DNA from: Diadophis punctatus similis
Taxonomy: Eukaryota > Chordata > Lepidosauria > Squamata > Dipsadidae
DNA: 64,000 bases
Direction: 5' to 3'
NCBI GenBank assembly: GCA_023053685.1
Contig: JALIGW010000001.1
Coordinates: 55,559,859-55,623,858, forward strand
The notes beneath the pieces are model-generated. The model was not told the DNA's origin, searched no databases, and worked only from the letters and a program-made list of their open reading frames with translations. Made by a program: the position numbers and the translations under genes. Below, one piece after another: positions 23,420 through 35,179 of this stretch (the stretch's first letter is position 1; the number at the start of each line of letters is the position of its first letter).

Positions 23420-24470
23420 TAAGTAAAGGGGGAAAGAGATTCATCAGGCAGATCAAATGTTTAGCTCTGAATAAATAATAGTTGGCTAATGTTTGAATTT
23501 ATTTATTTATTTTATTTGACTGACTGGAAAGTAAATCATGCAATACGCTGGGATATTTGGCAGTTAATAAATACATAATGTAAAATGTTCATGGTAACTG
23601 TAAATAAGAAATCCGTAACCAATATCATCTCAAAACAAAGTCAAAAGCCAAGTCAACAGGACAAAAACCTACACATACACATCTTTAGAAGAACTCCATC
23701 AACATATTCTGAAATGAGCCCACCACAGGAGCCAGCCTGATCTCAACAAGGTACCTGTCCCAAAAACCCAGGTCCTGTCACGGAAAAGTGACAAACTCTT
23801 TCGCCCTGAAAATAAATTACAATCAAGCTGTTGTCAGCCAAATATCAGCTCATTGCTTCAGTAGGTGCCGAGTGCCCTCTAATGGCAGAAAGCTGCTATC
23901 ACATTTAAAAGTTAGATCTAAGATCTGTGTACAGTACTAGGATGCAGGTGAAAATAAAAAATGATCATCTGAATCATTGGTACCTGAGTTAATATTAATT
24001 TGTTTTTAACAAAACAAAATCCAGATTTTCATAATCAAACGAGTAAATTTATAGATTCATAACCCCCCTAAAGAAAAACAAGGTCAGATTAAGTGGGAAT
24101 ATGGTAACATTTTCAGACTATCGGAATGGCTTTCACATGGCAGGAAATTAAAGGGGGAAAAAGAGCTTGATCTAATGCAGTTAAAGCATAGGAGGGTAGA
24201 TCCTTTCTGAACATTAGAGAAATTGTAATGGTTACAATAATTTGATAAAGGAGCTAAATACTGGGGGAGATGAGAATGGTCTTTTCCTTGGCAGACAGTC
24301 CATAGTTGGGTGCGTTTAGATCACAATTTCTTCCATCAATACTTGACTACACAATCACTCTATTTCTTCTATGTTTTTCATGCAGTGATTCCTAAGAGTC
24401 TTTATTTGCAGTTTTTATTCCTTTCAGCTACTTTGCCTTGTACCTTCCCTTTCTTTCTCTTTCACCAATT
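23420..24470. other. Intergenic, nothing recognised
   Basis: AT-rich sequence with old repeat scraps (tttatttatttattttattt at 23497). No coding frame of note. Confidence 0.5.
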
Positions 24471-24652
24471 AAGGTAGTTCTCAACTTACCACAAGTGAGA
24501 TCAGAACTTCTGCTGCTAAGGGATGAGACTGAGTTGTGCTCAATTATACAATCATTTTGCCATGGTCGTTCATTGAATCCGGCTTCTCTTATTGACTTTG
24601 CTTGTTATAAGTGCACTGGGAAAGTCTCAAATGACAATTTATGACCCTAGAA

Positions 24653-25547
24653 CAGGGGTGTCAAACTCGATTTCATTGAGGGCCGCATCAGGGTTGTGTT
24701 TGACCTCGGGGGGGGGGGCATGGCCAGAGTGGGAGTGGCCAGCTCCATTTTCAGCCTGGGTTCCGTTTTCAGTCGCAACGGCCTTCTGCAGCCCTCTGCC
24801 AGCAAAAATGGAGCTCAGGAAGGCTGCGCACAACCTGTCCGGGCTCCATTTTCGGTGGTGACGGCCTCCTACAGCCCTCTGCCAGCGAAAAGGGAGCTCG
24901 GGGAGGCCGCACACAGCCTGTCCTGGCTCCGTTTTCGGTGGTGACGGCCTCCTGCAGTCCTCTGCCAGCGAAAATGGAGCTCGGGGAGGCTGTGCACAGC
25001 CCGTCCGGACTGTTTTCGGCAGTGACGGCCTCCTGCAGCCCTCTGCCAGTGAAAAGGGAGCTCGGGGAGGCTGCACACAGCCTGTCCGGGCTCCGTTTTC
25101 GGCGGTGACGGCCTCCTGCAGCCCTCTGCCAGCGAAAAGGGAGCTCGGGGAGGCCGCACACAGCCTGTCCGGGCTCCGTTTTCGGCGGTGACGGCCTCCT
25201 GCAGCCCTCTGCCAGCGAAAAGGGAGCTTGGGGAGGCCGCACACAGCCTGTCCGGGCTCCGTTTTCGGTGGTGACGGCCTCCTGCAGCCCTCTGCCAGCG
25301 AAAATGGAGCTCGGGGAGGCTGTGCACAGCCCGTCCGGACTCTGTTTTCGGCAGTGACGGCCTCCTGCAGCCCTCTGCCAGTGAAAAGGGAGCTCGGGAG
25401 GCCTGTGCACGGCCTCCCCGAGCTCTCTTTCCGCTGGCAGAGGCACCACGGGCCGGTCCTTCACTGTTTCCAGGGTAGGTCCGCGGGCCAGATCTAAGCA
25501 CCCCACGGGCCGAATCCAGCCCCTGGGCCTTGAGTTTGACACCCCTG
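24653..25547. mobile_element. hAT element carrying an 83-bp minisatellite
   Basis: Ends caggggtgtcaaactcga and cttgagtttgacacccctg are inverted. Flanks ccctagaa (24645-24652) and ccctagga (25548-25555) match 7 of 8. The interior is almost entirely a tandem array. The long open frames on both strands come from the array. Confidence 0.92.
24727..25400. repeat. 83-bp GC-rich minisatellite, about 8 units
   Basis: The anchor ggagctc(g/a)gg recurs at 24810, 24893, 24976, 25057, 25140, 25223, 25306 and 25389: seven intervals, six of 83 bp and one of 81. Each unit includes acggcctcctgcagccctct and ctccgttttcgg. The first unit is the most diverged. Confidence 0.95.
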
Positions 25548-25729
25548 CCCTAGGACATTGGAACTGTTGTTAATGTATGTCAGTTCCCAAGTGCCTGAAT
25601 TTTGATCATGTGACTGCAGGGATACTGTGATGGTTGTGTTAAGGACCGGTCATGTTATTTTTTTTCCAGTGCCGTCATAACATTGAATGGCTATTAAATG
25701 AATAGTTGTAGGTCAAGGACTTATCTATA

Positions 25730-27190
25730 GATTCTAATAAACTGTTTCTCCATAAGAAAGGGGTACAGTTTGCTTTTTGAGTTGCTCTGACATTATGCCC
25801 ATCTTTCTCCTTTTCTGGACTTTTCCAAAGGCATATTTTGGTCAATTCACATTTTTAGCAGTCTCTGAGGAAATCGGTTTTGTCCAAAGAAAGCAGCATT
25901 TCATGTTTCTTTTATAAAGCAACAATGGTTATCTGCCTCTTTTAAGCATTGCTGGTTTCTTCTTGGCAAATTTATCTACATGCATGTGGGCCTCTTCTGA
26001 ATGCAGCTTTCCAGTTACTAGCTTCAGAAATACATGTTGTTTGCACAACCAATTCTTAAGACTTACAGAAACTTAATTGTACACATTTATCACTGATTAG
26101 AAGCAAACATAAAACAGAATTCTATACATACATACATACATACTTACACGGAGCATCCCCCACCCAAGCCCTTCTATACTGCCTCATTGTTGTGAGGTGG
26201 AGGAGTTCCTGAGAGGATTGAGAGAAAAATGTTGGGAGTATATTCAAAAAATGTATGTTCCCAACGGGATCACCCAAGGCATAAAGGTCATCCCAGGTGC
26301 CCAACTAAAGCAAGAAGGCACCTATGGGCATATTATCAAGAAAAACTATCGATATGGCTGCTACAAATTGATGACTTGAGGCACAAAATCCTCATCAAGA
26401 TGCAGCTGTTCTATGCCTGGATGGAAAACTATTTGAGAACCCCTGTAAGCCAATGTGACTTTATTAAAAAATAGGATGCAAGAGATGATCAATAAACTTT
26501 GTCCTTTCTGTTCTATATAATTTAATCCTGTTTATTTATGCCCTCCTGTCTTCTAGGAGCTCATGGAGCACATAAAGCACTCCCGCCTGTACTTTTCTCC
26601 AAACAATTATCCTGTGAGATACGTTGGGCTTATAATGAGTGACTGGTACGAAGTCAGCATTGAAGGGGGATATGAACTTGGATATCCCTAGTTCTAGTTC
26701 AAGACCTTAATCACATTGTTTTGGTTTTTTAGATATGGTACCAGCTTTTATTGAACAGATAATAGAAGAGAGAGAAGATTTTTATGTAGTTTATCCTAAT
26801 ACCACATTTATATGATTGTGAGCAAATCAACCCTTGGATAATTCAAAAAGTAAGTGCCCAGTCTTTGTTATGAGCAAACTAAGATTTTAATTAACATTTG
26901 ACAAAAAAGAAGAGTTTATATATAATTCCAATTTAGTTTATTAAAAGAACTATCCAGTTTTGACTGTTTAAAAAGGCCAGAACAATGTTTACTTCCAAAG
27001 TCTGAATGTTATTACTAGAAGCTGCCTGATGGGCAATTGCCCAGACTGATAGCAATAACTTTCTTGTTCATCTGAATTCTTGTAGCAGTTACAAAGTTAA
27101 CCATTGATTGGAATACATTCAACAGTGTCCATGTTTGATTCTGATTATCCGTATTAGAATATTGTATTTAATTTTTATCAAACACAATTA
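25730..27190. other. Region between repeats and SDE2 3' end; old repeat scraps
   Basis: 26545-26690 contains gagctcatggagcacataaa and atcctgtgagatacgttggg, an eroded copy of a common squamate repeat. 26195-26500 has a 60- and an 81-codon open frame with a downstream aataaa, possibly an old retrocopy, but I recognise no protein. Confidence 0.45.
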
Positions 27191-27194
27191 CAAT

Positions 27195-27200
27195 TTTATT
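27195..27200 (-). promoter_or_regulatory. Candidate SDE2 poly(A) signal
   Basis: tttatt on the + strand gives AATAAA on the - strand, about 310 nt after the SDE2 stop. It is one of several possible signals. Confidence 0.35.
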
Positions 27201-27509
27201 CATTTTTAAGCCTTGCAAAAATGTTCTTCATAAAATATTTTGACTTTTTCGATAAACGTATACTGTTGTGTTTGTCACTTAAACATGAATATAAAATATA
27301 CTAGTCTTTTACTGAACAATAACAAATTAAAAAAAATAGATGTCCACCAACAAGTACTTTTAACATTATCACAAAAATTATTCTTAAAAGCATTAAGGAG
27401 TATACAAATTTACACTGTATTGGCTTTTGAAAGATAACATTATATAAAACAGCAGAATGAGAAGAATGTCGTAAAACCTGGAGTACAAAAACAAACCATT
27501 CCACCATTT

Positions 27510-27725
27510 TTATTTTTTCCTCCCTTTGGAAGGTTTAGCAAACAAAGCAGGATCAATTTGATCTCTAGCCAAACCTCTCACTGAAAAAAGTCGTTCTGCT
27601 CTTTCCTGTAAAGTACCTCCACATTTCAGTCCCAAGGCCAATAGTTCAAACTTTAGTTTGTCTAGTCCTATGGCTTCCAGTTCCGCCACAGAATTGAATT
27701 CCATCAGATTGACTCTTGCAGTATC
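27510..27725 (-). CDS. SDE2: SDE2 exon 7 (SAP domain and stop)
   Basis: Acceptor gattcttag|gatact in phase 0; encodes [16 protein letters not shown] through [13 protein letters not shown] and TAA. This is the most conserved C-terminal block of the family. Confidence 0.95.
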   Translation of the reverse strand, partial: DTARVNLMEFNSVAELEAIGLDKLKFELLALGLKCGGTLQERAERLFSVRGLARDQIDPALFAKPSKGRKK

Positions 27726-30700
27726 CTAAGAATCAGAAACATGCAACATTTTAAACATATATCTCAGAAGAAGAAAGTGATCTTTTGAATGTTAACTTAA
27801 ATGTTAAATGATTCTGCAATGTCCACTTCTACAACAAGATGGCTTTGGGGGCTTGCATATGCCTTATCTTTTAAAAGTCTGTGAATTAGAATATTCCTGC
27901 ATATGGGGCTAAACAGCAAATATAATTCAGTTAATTCTTATACTGATAAATTAGTCAATTTATGTCTCCATTTTAGAGACTGGGGGGGGAACTTTCAGAG
28001 AGGAATGTATATGCTCAGTGGCTACAAAATATTGTCTAACTGTTAAAGAAAAAGAGAAGACTGGGGGATGAAGAGGAAATGGGGTTGTTTAAATTTTGAA
28101 CGGCATTTCTTATACTTTGATTTGGCTTTAATGCTACTCTGTCTTTGATGTAATATTGTAAAGTGACATGGATTATGAACTGCTGGAGTGGAATGAAATT
28201 TTCAAAATGCACTATTTATAAAAATATCTAATGGATTCAGGAAGAAAAAGAATTATATATTTAATCAAAAACAACCATACTTACTGCATGCTGAAGCTGA
28301 CTTGCAGCTTTTTCACTACATGAGGCATTTGTATGCTTTTCTTCTTTCAGAATCTGTGTTGTTTCATGTTTCTCATTGGCTACAATTTTACTGAAAGTTG
28401 GATCTTCTAGTAGATCTTTTTTAGCATTCTTTGTTTGATCTTCTGACTTCTCATCAGAGTCTGAACTGCAATTTACAGAATCCTCTGAATTCCTGGGAAA
28501 CTCATTTAAATTGTCAGTCACACTGATATGGCTGCCAGATGATGTGGAGCATCTTCCTGATGTCCCAGGAGATTCATCTTCTTCATCGCTATTAGTCTCT
28601 GAACTGTTAGGATCGTCCAACCCTTCTATACCTAACCTGTCACATGTAAGTGAATTTTAAAACATGAATATAATTTCGCCATTAAACAAAATCTGTGCTA
28701 CAAAAGGACAAATCTGCCCCATAATTATGGAAGAGGCAGACATTCCAAATACCAAAAATCCATCTAAGTACAATAGTGGTAAACTTTTAAATTATATGGA
28801 ATTTTAAAATATTTTGAAACATCAGGATAAAACATTCTGCCTGGCAAAAGAATGCCAAAAGACTCTCTCCAATAATTTCAATATTGAAAATGAGTATATC
28901 AGTAAAATACTCCTGACTTTTTTTAACACAACCTAGCTTGTAGTTTCATTGCAATACATTACATCAACAGAAAAATTCAATGTACTAAACAGCTTTAGAG
29001 TAATTATTGCCTCAATTCCAATAACATATGCTAGCAAGCAGAGAAAGCAAGAAAATCCCATTCCACAAGTAGATTACCATTTAGAATTTTTAAGGCGAGA
29101 GCCACCAACTTAAAAGAAAGCAACTCTTTTATTCATTTTTATCATATGGTTATACTTCTTAAAACTGTGAGGCTTACCATAAACACCTTTTCTTCTCCGA
29201 TGGTGGTCCGGTTCCAGAATCAGTGGTCCCTTTCCGACTTTCACTGCTTTCTGGAGAAACCACTGTGCTGGAAGAAGCTTGCATACCTAAAAATAGTAAA
29301 AGCAATCAGACTTCAGCATGTTAAATGAAATACAAACATTAAATCATTAAAACCAGGAATTTAAGGAAACTTAACTTTTAGTTTTTTGCTTCATTCCTCA
29401 AATGAAGCTTATCTGTCACTTCTGTTTGCTTAATTTATTATTAATCATCTACACAGCTGACTGCATAATGCAAACATGATTGAGGGATGGGGAATGGGAG
29501 AGGGTTTTCCATTATATTATTCAGGGAAGCTGAATTTTCTAACAACTGCTTTTCATGGCAGAGGTCAGTTAAAATCCAGTATCTATGGAGAATACCAGAC
29601 TGGCCAAATTGCTTTAATATGGAAGCAGATGATATTGAAACAAGAAAGTAATCAAAGGCAGAGAAAACAAGAGGTCAGAGCCTGAAAACAAAAGGAGAAA
29701 AATACAGAAGACATTCTCTAGAGCCATGGTGGCGAACCTATGGCACGCGTGCCAGAGGTGGCACGCGGAGCCATAGAAGCCGGCACGCGAGGGTTGCCCA
29801 CCGGCAAACCGGAAGTGCGAAAAAACGCATTTCCGGTTTGCCGGTGTGCTGTTTTTTACACTCCGGAGGGTTCAGGGAAGCTCCCTGAAGCTCCGGAATG
29901 CAAAAAACTACAAAACGGACAAACCGGAAGTGCACTTTTCTGCACTTCCGGTTTGCCGGTTTCGTCGTCCCAGGCTCCGGTAAGCCTTTGCGCGGGGGTG
30001 GGGGAGTGTGCGCATGCGCAGGGGGCAGCATGGGGGGGTGTTGTGCGCATGCGTGGGGGGGGAGGCAATGGGTGTGGGCATGCGAGCGCGCGCCCCCCCC
30101 TTTTTGGCACGCGAGCCGAAAAAGGTTCGCCACCACTGCTCTAGAGTTATCTTATTCACATTTAATTAAAACATCTAAGGGCCCGACAATCCAAAAGTGC
30201 AATGCAGGACAGAGTCTAAACTACTTCAGTGCTACCTTTCAGGACAGAATCTTCAAGTCTCTCTGCCATTTCATGGCACTGCTGCTGGTAATCTGGGTTA
30301 GTAAAAAAATGCTTTGGTTCCACCAATTTGCGCTTCAGTCTTTCTAAACGCCTTTGTTCCTTATCTGCTTCCCGTTCAGCTTGTTGTTTCACCCATTCGG
30401 CCATCCTGTAAGAAAGAAGGATCCATATTAAACTGGATCTATTTCAATGGGTGAATTCAACTATGAAATCTAAAACAAAGAACCCAACAGTACAGTACAA
30501 TGAGTGAGATCATCTATCTTTGGAAAGTCCTTGCTGCTGAAGATTGACAGGTGACAATATTAATACAATTTGGCGCCAGATTATTTATGCATGCATTGAA
30601 AAGAAATATGCAGGGTTCTTTTGCTCTGCACATTAATTTGTTTTAATTCATTGCACTGTTATTTTTAATTTGATTTATTACAATTATTTTACTTTATAGT

Positions 30701-33700
30701 ATTATCTTATTTAACTACACAAGTATGTATGTGGCATACTTAAACCCTATGCCTCATATATATGGTAATATTTTCAGAAAAAGACAGGTTAAAGATTTTG
30801 GAAGAATGATTATTGCAAAAATGAAAATAACACATACTGTTTAATGTACACACAGAGAAACTTTTATCTAAATGGCCATGAAGAGTCAACACCATCTTCA
30901 TGACACAACAACAAGAGAGATAATTGTTTAAAAAAATCATAGAAAGCAAGAAATAGCAAAGCCTAAAATAGACAATATATAGAAACAGAAAATGGTAAAT
31001 TTAATGCTGTTAGTTGAAAACAAGAACTGATGATATGAAAATTCATGTATCTAAGATATGACATGGATTTTAAAGTTAAAGATATATAGTAAAAACAGCA
31101 AATAAATGAATGTGTATACTTTAGTAATAGGGGAAATCAGGTGAAGAATTTTTAATACATGCAAATACTTTTTAATACTTTTAATACATGCAAATACAAA
31201 TAGAAAGGATAGCATATGGCCGTGATGGCGAACCTATGGCACGGGTGCCACAAGTGGCACGCAGAGCCATATCGGTGGGCACGCGAGCTCAGGTCCGGCA
31301 TGCATGTGTGCACCAGCCGGCTGATTTTCGGGCCTTCTGGGCCCACTGGGAGTCGGGAAACAGGCTGTTTCCAGTCTCCAGAAGGGGTGGGGAAGGCCGT
31401 TTTCGCCCTCCCCAGGCTCCTAGAAAGGCTCTGGAGCCTGGGGAGAGCAAAAATGGGCGTGCCATTGCATGCTGGGAGCAGGGGGGTCATGCGTGCATGT
31501 GCGGGGGTGCATGGAATTATGAGTATGGGCACGCACACACGTGATCCCCCGCATTACCCCCCCCTTTTGGCACGCGAACCAAAAAAGGTTCGCCATCACT
31601 GGCATATGGCATGTGAGCAATGAATATCTGTCATTAAAAGTAAAAGTGACAATATGTAAGAGTATGCTTCTGCCCATTTTGTTATGTAGTAGTGAAATCT
31701 GAGTATGTTAGGAGACAAAAGTAAGTTGAATGTAGTGGGAATGATGTGGTAAGATAGGATCATAACAGAATAGCTGCTGAATAAATGTGAATTGAATACA
31801 AAAGTGAATGAGCAGTACAGAAGTACTCTAAATTGCTTTGGTCATGAGAGACAGGATAAATGAGGACTGAAAAGAAAACAAGAATAAGAAGGAAAAGTGA
31901 ATGGGGTTGAAGAAAAGGGAAAATCATGAAAAGGAAAAAGCTATGATTACATTAAGCTGAGATTCTCAAAAAGAAATCCAGTATCAGTGGTTGAAAGAAC
32001 AAAATGTAATTCATGAAGCACTGTAGTGTATCAATATGTTGAAAGCAATTATAGTCTGCAAGGACAGGGAGTTATGAAGCTGATTAGTTAATAATATTGG
32101 TGCAAATGAGTGTTATCTCATTTACATTTACATTTCTTATCTCAGTGCTTTAATTTCTTTGATTCTTTGTATTCAATGAGTAACCATTTTAGATATCTGC
32201 ATAATATTGCTTATTCCAACAAACAACAGCATGATGGATATCTATGGATGGATACATTATAAAAATATTTTTGATAAATCTATGCAATAACAACAGCAAA
32301 ATACATGTGTTTTCTACTTAGTTAAATGTCTCACGCTTTTTCATGGTTAACATCTCGAAGTCTCCTTCCACTGAGATCTCTGCAAGCCTCTCGGTTTGTT
32401 GTCTTCTCAATTTGAGCGCCAAGCGCTCGGAGCATAGATCCAAAACCTGAGAGGTAATTAAAATAGGTCAGTAATAGGAATCTAAGTGTAAGAAACATTG
32501 ACTCTCCAAGAATCACAACATGATGCAACACAAAAATAAATTCTTTTATATGTTGTTAGTCTGTTTTACCGAGATTCAAAAATCCTTCATTAGACAAAAT
32601 CAAAGATACAAATGAAAGATAAGCTTTTAGCCACATTCCAGAGCTCCACTTTAGATGATTCCAAACGTTTCAGAACTGTGCACTAATTACTAGAAAATAA
32701 TTGACAATGGGAAGTTATAATGGCAAGCTAGCCAGTATAAAACTGTCATCTTGTTTTCTTATTGTCACATTATCTCAAACTACACAAATTTTTTGCTAAG
32801 ACCTTTAGCATAAAAATATACGCAATATATTTCCCTCTCCCCTTTTTATTTAACTTATTTCTTTTTCCCTCACTGCATTGATGCATTGTATCTTCCACCC
32901 TTTATGTATTGTACAATATATCGTATATTGGCGATTCTGGATTGTTTCCAATTGTGTATCCATTAAATGGGGATCCACAATCTGGATCCACTACTATATT
33001 TTTCAGGACTGAGTGCATTATAATTAAAAGAAACAAATTCAATCTCAATCATAGAACTTCACTGGATAATTTGGAGTCAGTCACTATCTTTCATCCAAGT
33101 CAATTTCACATAATTATTGATGTGGAAACATTGGAGTTGTTTTATCTGTCTATAAGAAAAATGAGATAATTATCTAACAAATAAACACACTACATTGTTT
33201 AGTATGCAAAAGCAGCAGTGAACCAACCTCCTTTTCCACCACATAATCTTGGTTCCAAGCTGTAGAGAGCTCCATCTTGTAGTACACCTTCAGAATTAAT
33301 ACATCGACCATTACACTTTACATAAAAGTGATCTTGAGGAAGCCCCTAAAAACAATTATTTTTAAAAAAGGAAAAGAGAATTATACTAAGATTAGAATAT
33401 TCCTCTCAAGACCTATTTAATCTTTAGGAAACAGCAACTGCATTAATCAAGCAGGTTATTTAAATGGCACATTGGCAAATCACTGAACAGTAAAAGAAAG
33501 ATTGTACAAAACCTAGTTCTTTACCTACGTTGGATACCGTGAAAAATACATTTGTACACAAAGCCACGCTTCACAAATCACAAAAAGATGGGCAAAAAAA
33601 CCCACTCGAAAACGTTTATATATACAATCCATAAAAAGCAGTGTCCCATCAACAACTATCACTGTGGCCACGGATCGAAAATATCTATATTCGTTTGCTA

Positions 33701-33996
33701 AGCAAATATATAAATACTAGGCTCGGGAAAGGTGATTTATGTATCCGCTTCACCTGCGAAGGAGAAAACAAAACTCCTCCTAACTTGTTTATTCTGAAGA
33801 TGTCAATTATAAGAAACCAGACACACACTTCTTGTATAGTGGGGAGCCCACGCCACCCACTTTTTTCATTTGAACACTCATTATTTACCTGCGCTTGGCA
33901 CCAGGAACGGAGAAAATCCCCAACCGACCAGCCTTCAGCCGGCAACGTCACACATTGCAGCTCCGAGGACAACGGATTCCTCACCAACACCACCAT
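27510..33996 (-). CDS. SDE2: SDE2, telomere maintenance/splicing homolog
   Basis: Seven coding exons (33996-33889, 33345-33228, 32446-32335, 30405-30236, 29286-29178, 28636-28285, 27725-27510) join in phase to 394 codons plus stop. Residues 1-73 form a ubiquitin-like fold ending in LCGG; the following K74 (GG|KGG) is the known processing point that releases the C-terminal product. Residues 76-170 hold the conserved core ([42 protein letters not shown], a charged coiled-coil helix and KLVEPKH). Residues 206-323 are acidic, Ser-rich and poorly conserved. The C-terminus (324-394) is a SAP-type domain ([38 protein letters not shown]) with a basic tail. Family members act in spliceosomal intron removal and in PCNA-linked replication-stress control in the nucleus. 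The protein is somewhat shorter than the human form (about 450 aa), mostly in the acidic region. Confidence 0.96.
28285..28636 (-). CDS. SDE2: SDE2 exon 6 (acidic, low-complexity)
   Basis: Acceptor tgacag|gttagg and donor catgca|gtaagt. The start uses the first AG; the next AG (five bases on) would shift the frame. It begins LGIEGLD, matching human WLGMEGLE, then runs into Ser/Glu/Asp-rich sequence ([12 protein letters not shown]). Confidence 0.9.
29178..29286 (-). CDS. SDE2: SDE2 exon 5
   Basis: Acceptor ttttag|gtatgc and donor ttatg|gtaagc. Encodes [19 protein letters not shown] to [10 protein letters not shown], equivalent to the human MQAASSK...KRRCFW segment. Confidence 0.88.
29724..30138. 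mobile_element. hAT MITE (CAGTGGTGGCGAACC ends) in SDE2 intron 4
   Basis: Left end ccatggtggcgaacctatgg, right end aggttcgccaccactg; perfect 8-bp duplication ctctagag (29716-29723, 30139-30146). The interior has nested hairpins (gcaaaccggaagtgc / gcacttccggtttgc) and a perfect TGCGCATGCGCA at 30009-30020. Open frames of up to 149 codons here have no coding value. Confidence 0.95.
30236..30405 (-). CDS. SDE2: SDE2 exon 4
   Basis: Acceptor cttacag|gatggc and donor ctgaaag|gtagca. Encodes [18 protein letters not shown], a long charged helix, KLVEPKHFF and [17 protein letters not shown]. Confidence 0.95.
31220..31601. mobile_element. hAT MITE, same family as 29724, in SDE2 intron 3
   Basis: Left end ccgtgatggcgaacctatgg and right end aggttcgccatcactg; perfect 8-bp duplication gcatatgg (31212-31219, 31602-31609). 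It has the same orientation and same subterminal text (tatggcacgggtgccac) as the 29724 copy but a different middle. Confidence 0.95.
32335..32446 (-). CDS. SDE2: SDE2 exon 3
   Basis: Acceptor ctctcag|gttttg, donor aaaagc|gtgaga. Encodes [20 protein letters not shown] to VNHEKA, nearly identical to the human protein. Confidence 0.96.
33228..33345 (-). CDS. SDE2: SDE2 exon 2
   Basis: Acceptor tttttag|gggctt, donor aaggag|gttggt. Encodes [35 protein letters not shown]: the end of the ubiquitin-like fold and the GG|K cleavage point. Confidence 0.94.
33889..33996 (-). CDS. SDE2: SDE2 exon 1
   Basis: Starts at the ATG at 33996 ([18 protein letters not shown]), 36 codons, phase 0, donor gcgcag|gtaaat. 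The human protein has a similar short first segment (VWIRGP...). An upstream in-frame TTG is not a likely start. Confidence 0.88.
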
Positions 33997-34230
33997 TTTC
34001 TGACTTCCTATAAACGACACAAGCAAACTCCCTGCTTTTCGGCAAGACGCAAGAAAGGAAAAGCCCGGTGACGTCTACGAAGTAAACAGGAAGTCGGGCA
34101 TTAGAAATTTTGCCAACAGAAGAGTTCCTTTCCAGGTTCTCCTCAAGCCACGCGACAGGGCGCGTTGGGGATGCGTGCGCATGCGTAGGGACTTTCCGTG
34201 GACCCTGCCTGAAGGAGAATAATAAAGATG
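33997..34230 (-). promoter_or_regulatory. SDE2 promoter, GC-rich, with NRF1-like site
   Basis: No TATA box. TGCGCATGCGTA (34175-34186) differs from the NRF1 palindrome TGCGCATGCGCA by one base. Near the gene are GTGACGTC (about 34068; CRE-like) and ACAGGAAGT (about 34087; ETS-like). This is a typical housekeeping-type promoter. Function is inferred from motifs only. Confidence 0.7.
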
Positions 34231-35135
34231 GTGGGGGTTGGGAATGCTAACGGGGGGGGGGGAGTTAATGGCGCTGAGCTACCGTTTTTCTTGCTTTCAT
34301 CGTTCCGCTTCAAGTTATTGCCCTTCTGAGATCAGAACAGGATATTATCCGCCTGGTTTTTCTTGGCAGATTAGGTTCATCAGCCTTCTCTGTTTACATT
34401 CTCGTTTCCCCTTCTTTTGCTCTACAACGCAGGGAAATTTCTTCGCATTGCTTAATGAGCCAGAAGGCGGGAAAGTCCCTCGGTGCAGTTACCGTCATTG
34501 ACGTTTTGCTTCTTAAAAGTGACCAAGATGAGGCTGAATTGAAAATGCAACCCAGCGTACCAACGTTTGTAATCCCCCCCCCGGTTTCAGGCGCAGAAAA
34601 TTAGGGCAGTTGTGATATTTATAAACCTGCAATGGAGCGCTCTGTTCCTCCCTCCCCACCGCCCTTGCGCCCACATACTTCATTGTGTTGTGTTGGTTTG
34701 CAAACGCCATATTTTCTGCCAATGTCAGCTTGGGAGCAGCCTCTCTCGGGCTCTTCATGGCGGTAGCATAGCGAATGAGGCGGCTCGTGTCACACTGCCA
34801 GTTGCAACGGCGATAGGACGAATGATTGCATTCGTCTCGGAGGCCATGCATATAGTCTGCTGACTCGAAGTTGTCGGCGTGTGTTAACTAACCGCCTTTC
34901 CTGGAGGCAGTTTAAACGCAAAGAAGTAGTAACTGAATAGGGGAGAGTGTACAACTCGAATTACACAGTGGCGCTGGCCAAGATGAGCCTCCTTCATCCC
35001 GTCATTTTTCCTCGTTGCAAATCCAGAGCATGTAAAGCCTGGCCATTCGAGTTTTAAAACAATGAAGCAGGGCACAGATAGTGTGCAGTTTCACATGACA
35101 GTGGAATAATATGCAGATAAAATATTTACTTTCTA
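34231..35135. other. SDE2 upstream region, partly GC-rich, no gene recognised
   Basis: CpG-containing sequence continues to about 34870 (gcggctcgtgtcacactgcc near 34770), so alternative or divergent transcription is possible. No conserved coding frame. Confidence 0.5.
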
Positions 35136-35179
35136 ATGTAAGGTGACCAGATTTTAACATTGGTAAAGAGGGACACCAT

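Larger units (their letters stand above)
24472..25725. mobile_element. Dispersed repeat (CTCAACTTAC ends) split by a hAT
   Basis: The left part 24472-24652 (gtagttctcaacttaccaca) and right part 25548-25725 (ending atagttgtaggtcaaggact) make one copy of a ~360-bp repeat also seen at 37640-38043. The ends are weak inverted repeats. The hAT at 24653-25547 sits in the middle. Confidence 0.75.

Noticed and set aside
24639..25542. Three frames of 201-257 codons on the - strand
   Set aside because: They are readings of the 83-bp minisatellite in a hAT element, open in all phases.
26197..26474. 60-81-codon frames with a later AATAAA, possible retrocopy
   Set aside because: I cannot match them to any known protein; left as unrecognised old repeat.
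8168..27510. PYCR2 or a second Lefty gene between Lefty and SDE2
   Set aside because: No exon of either could be found; the interval is LINE, SINE and MITE sequence plus unrecognised DNA.
29738..30347. GC-rich frames of 84-149 codons in SDE2 intron 4
   Set aside because: They lie in a hAT MITE with a clean target duplication and resemble no protein.
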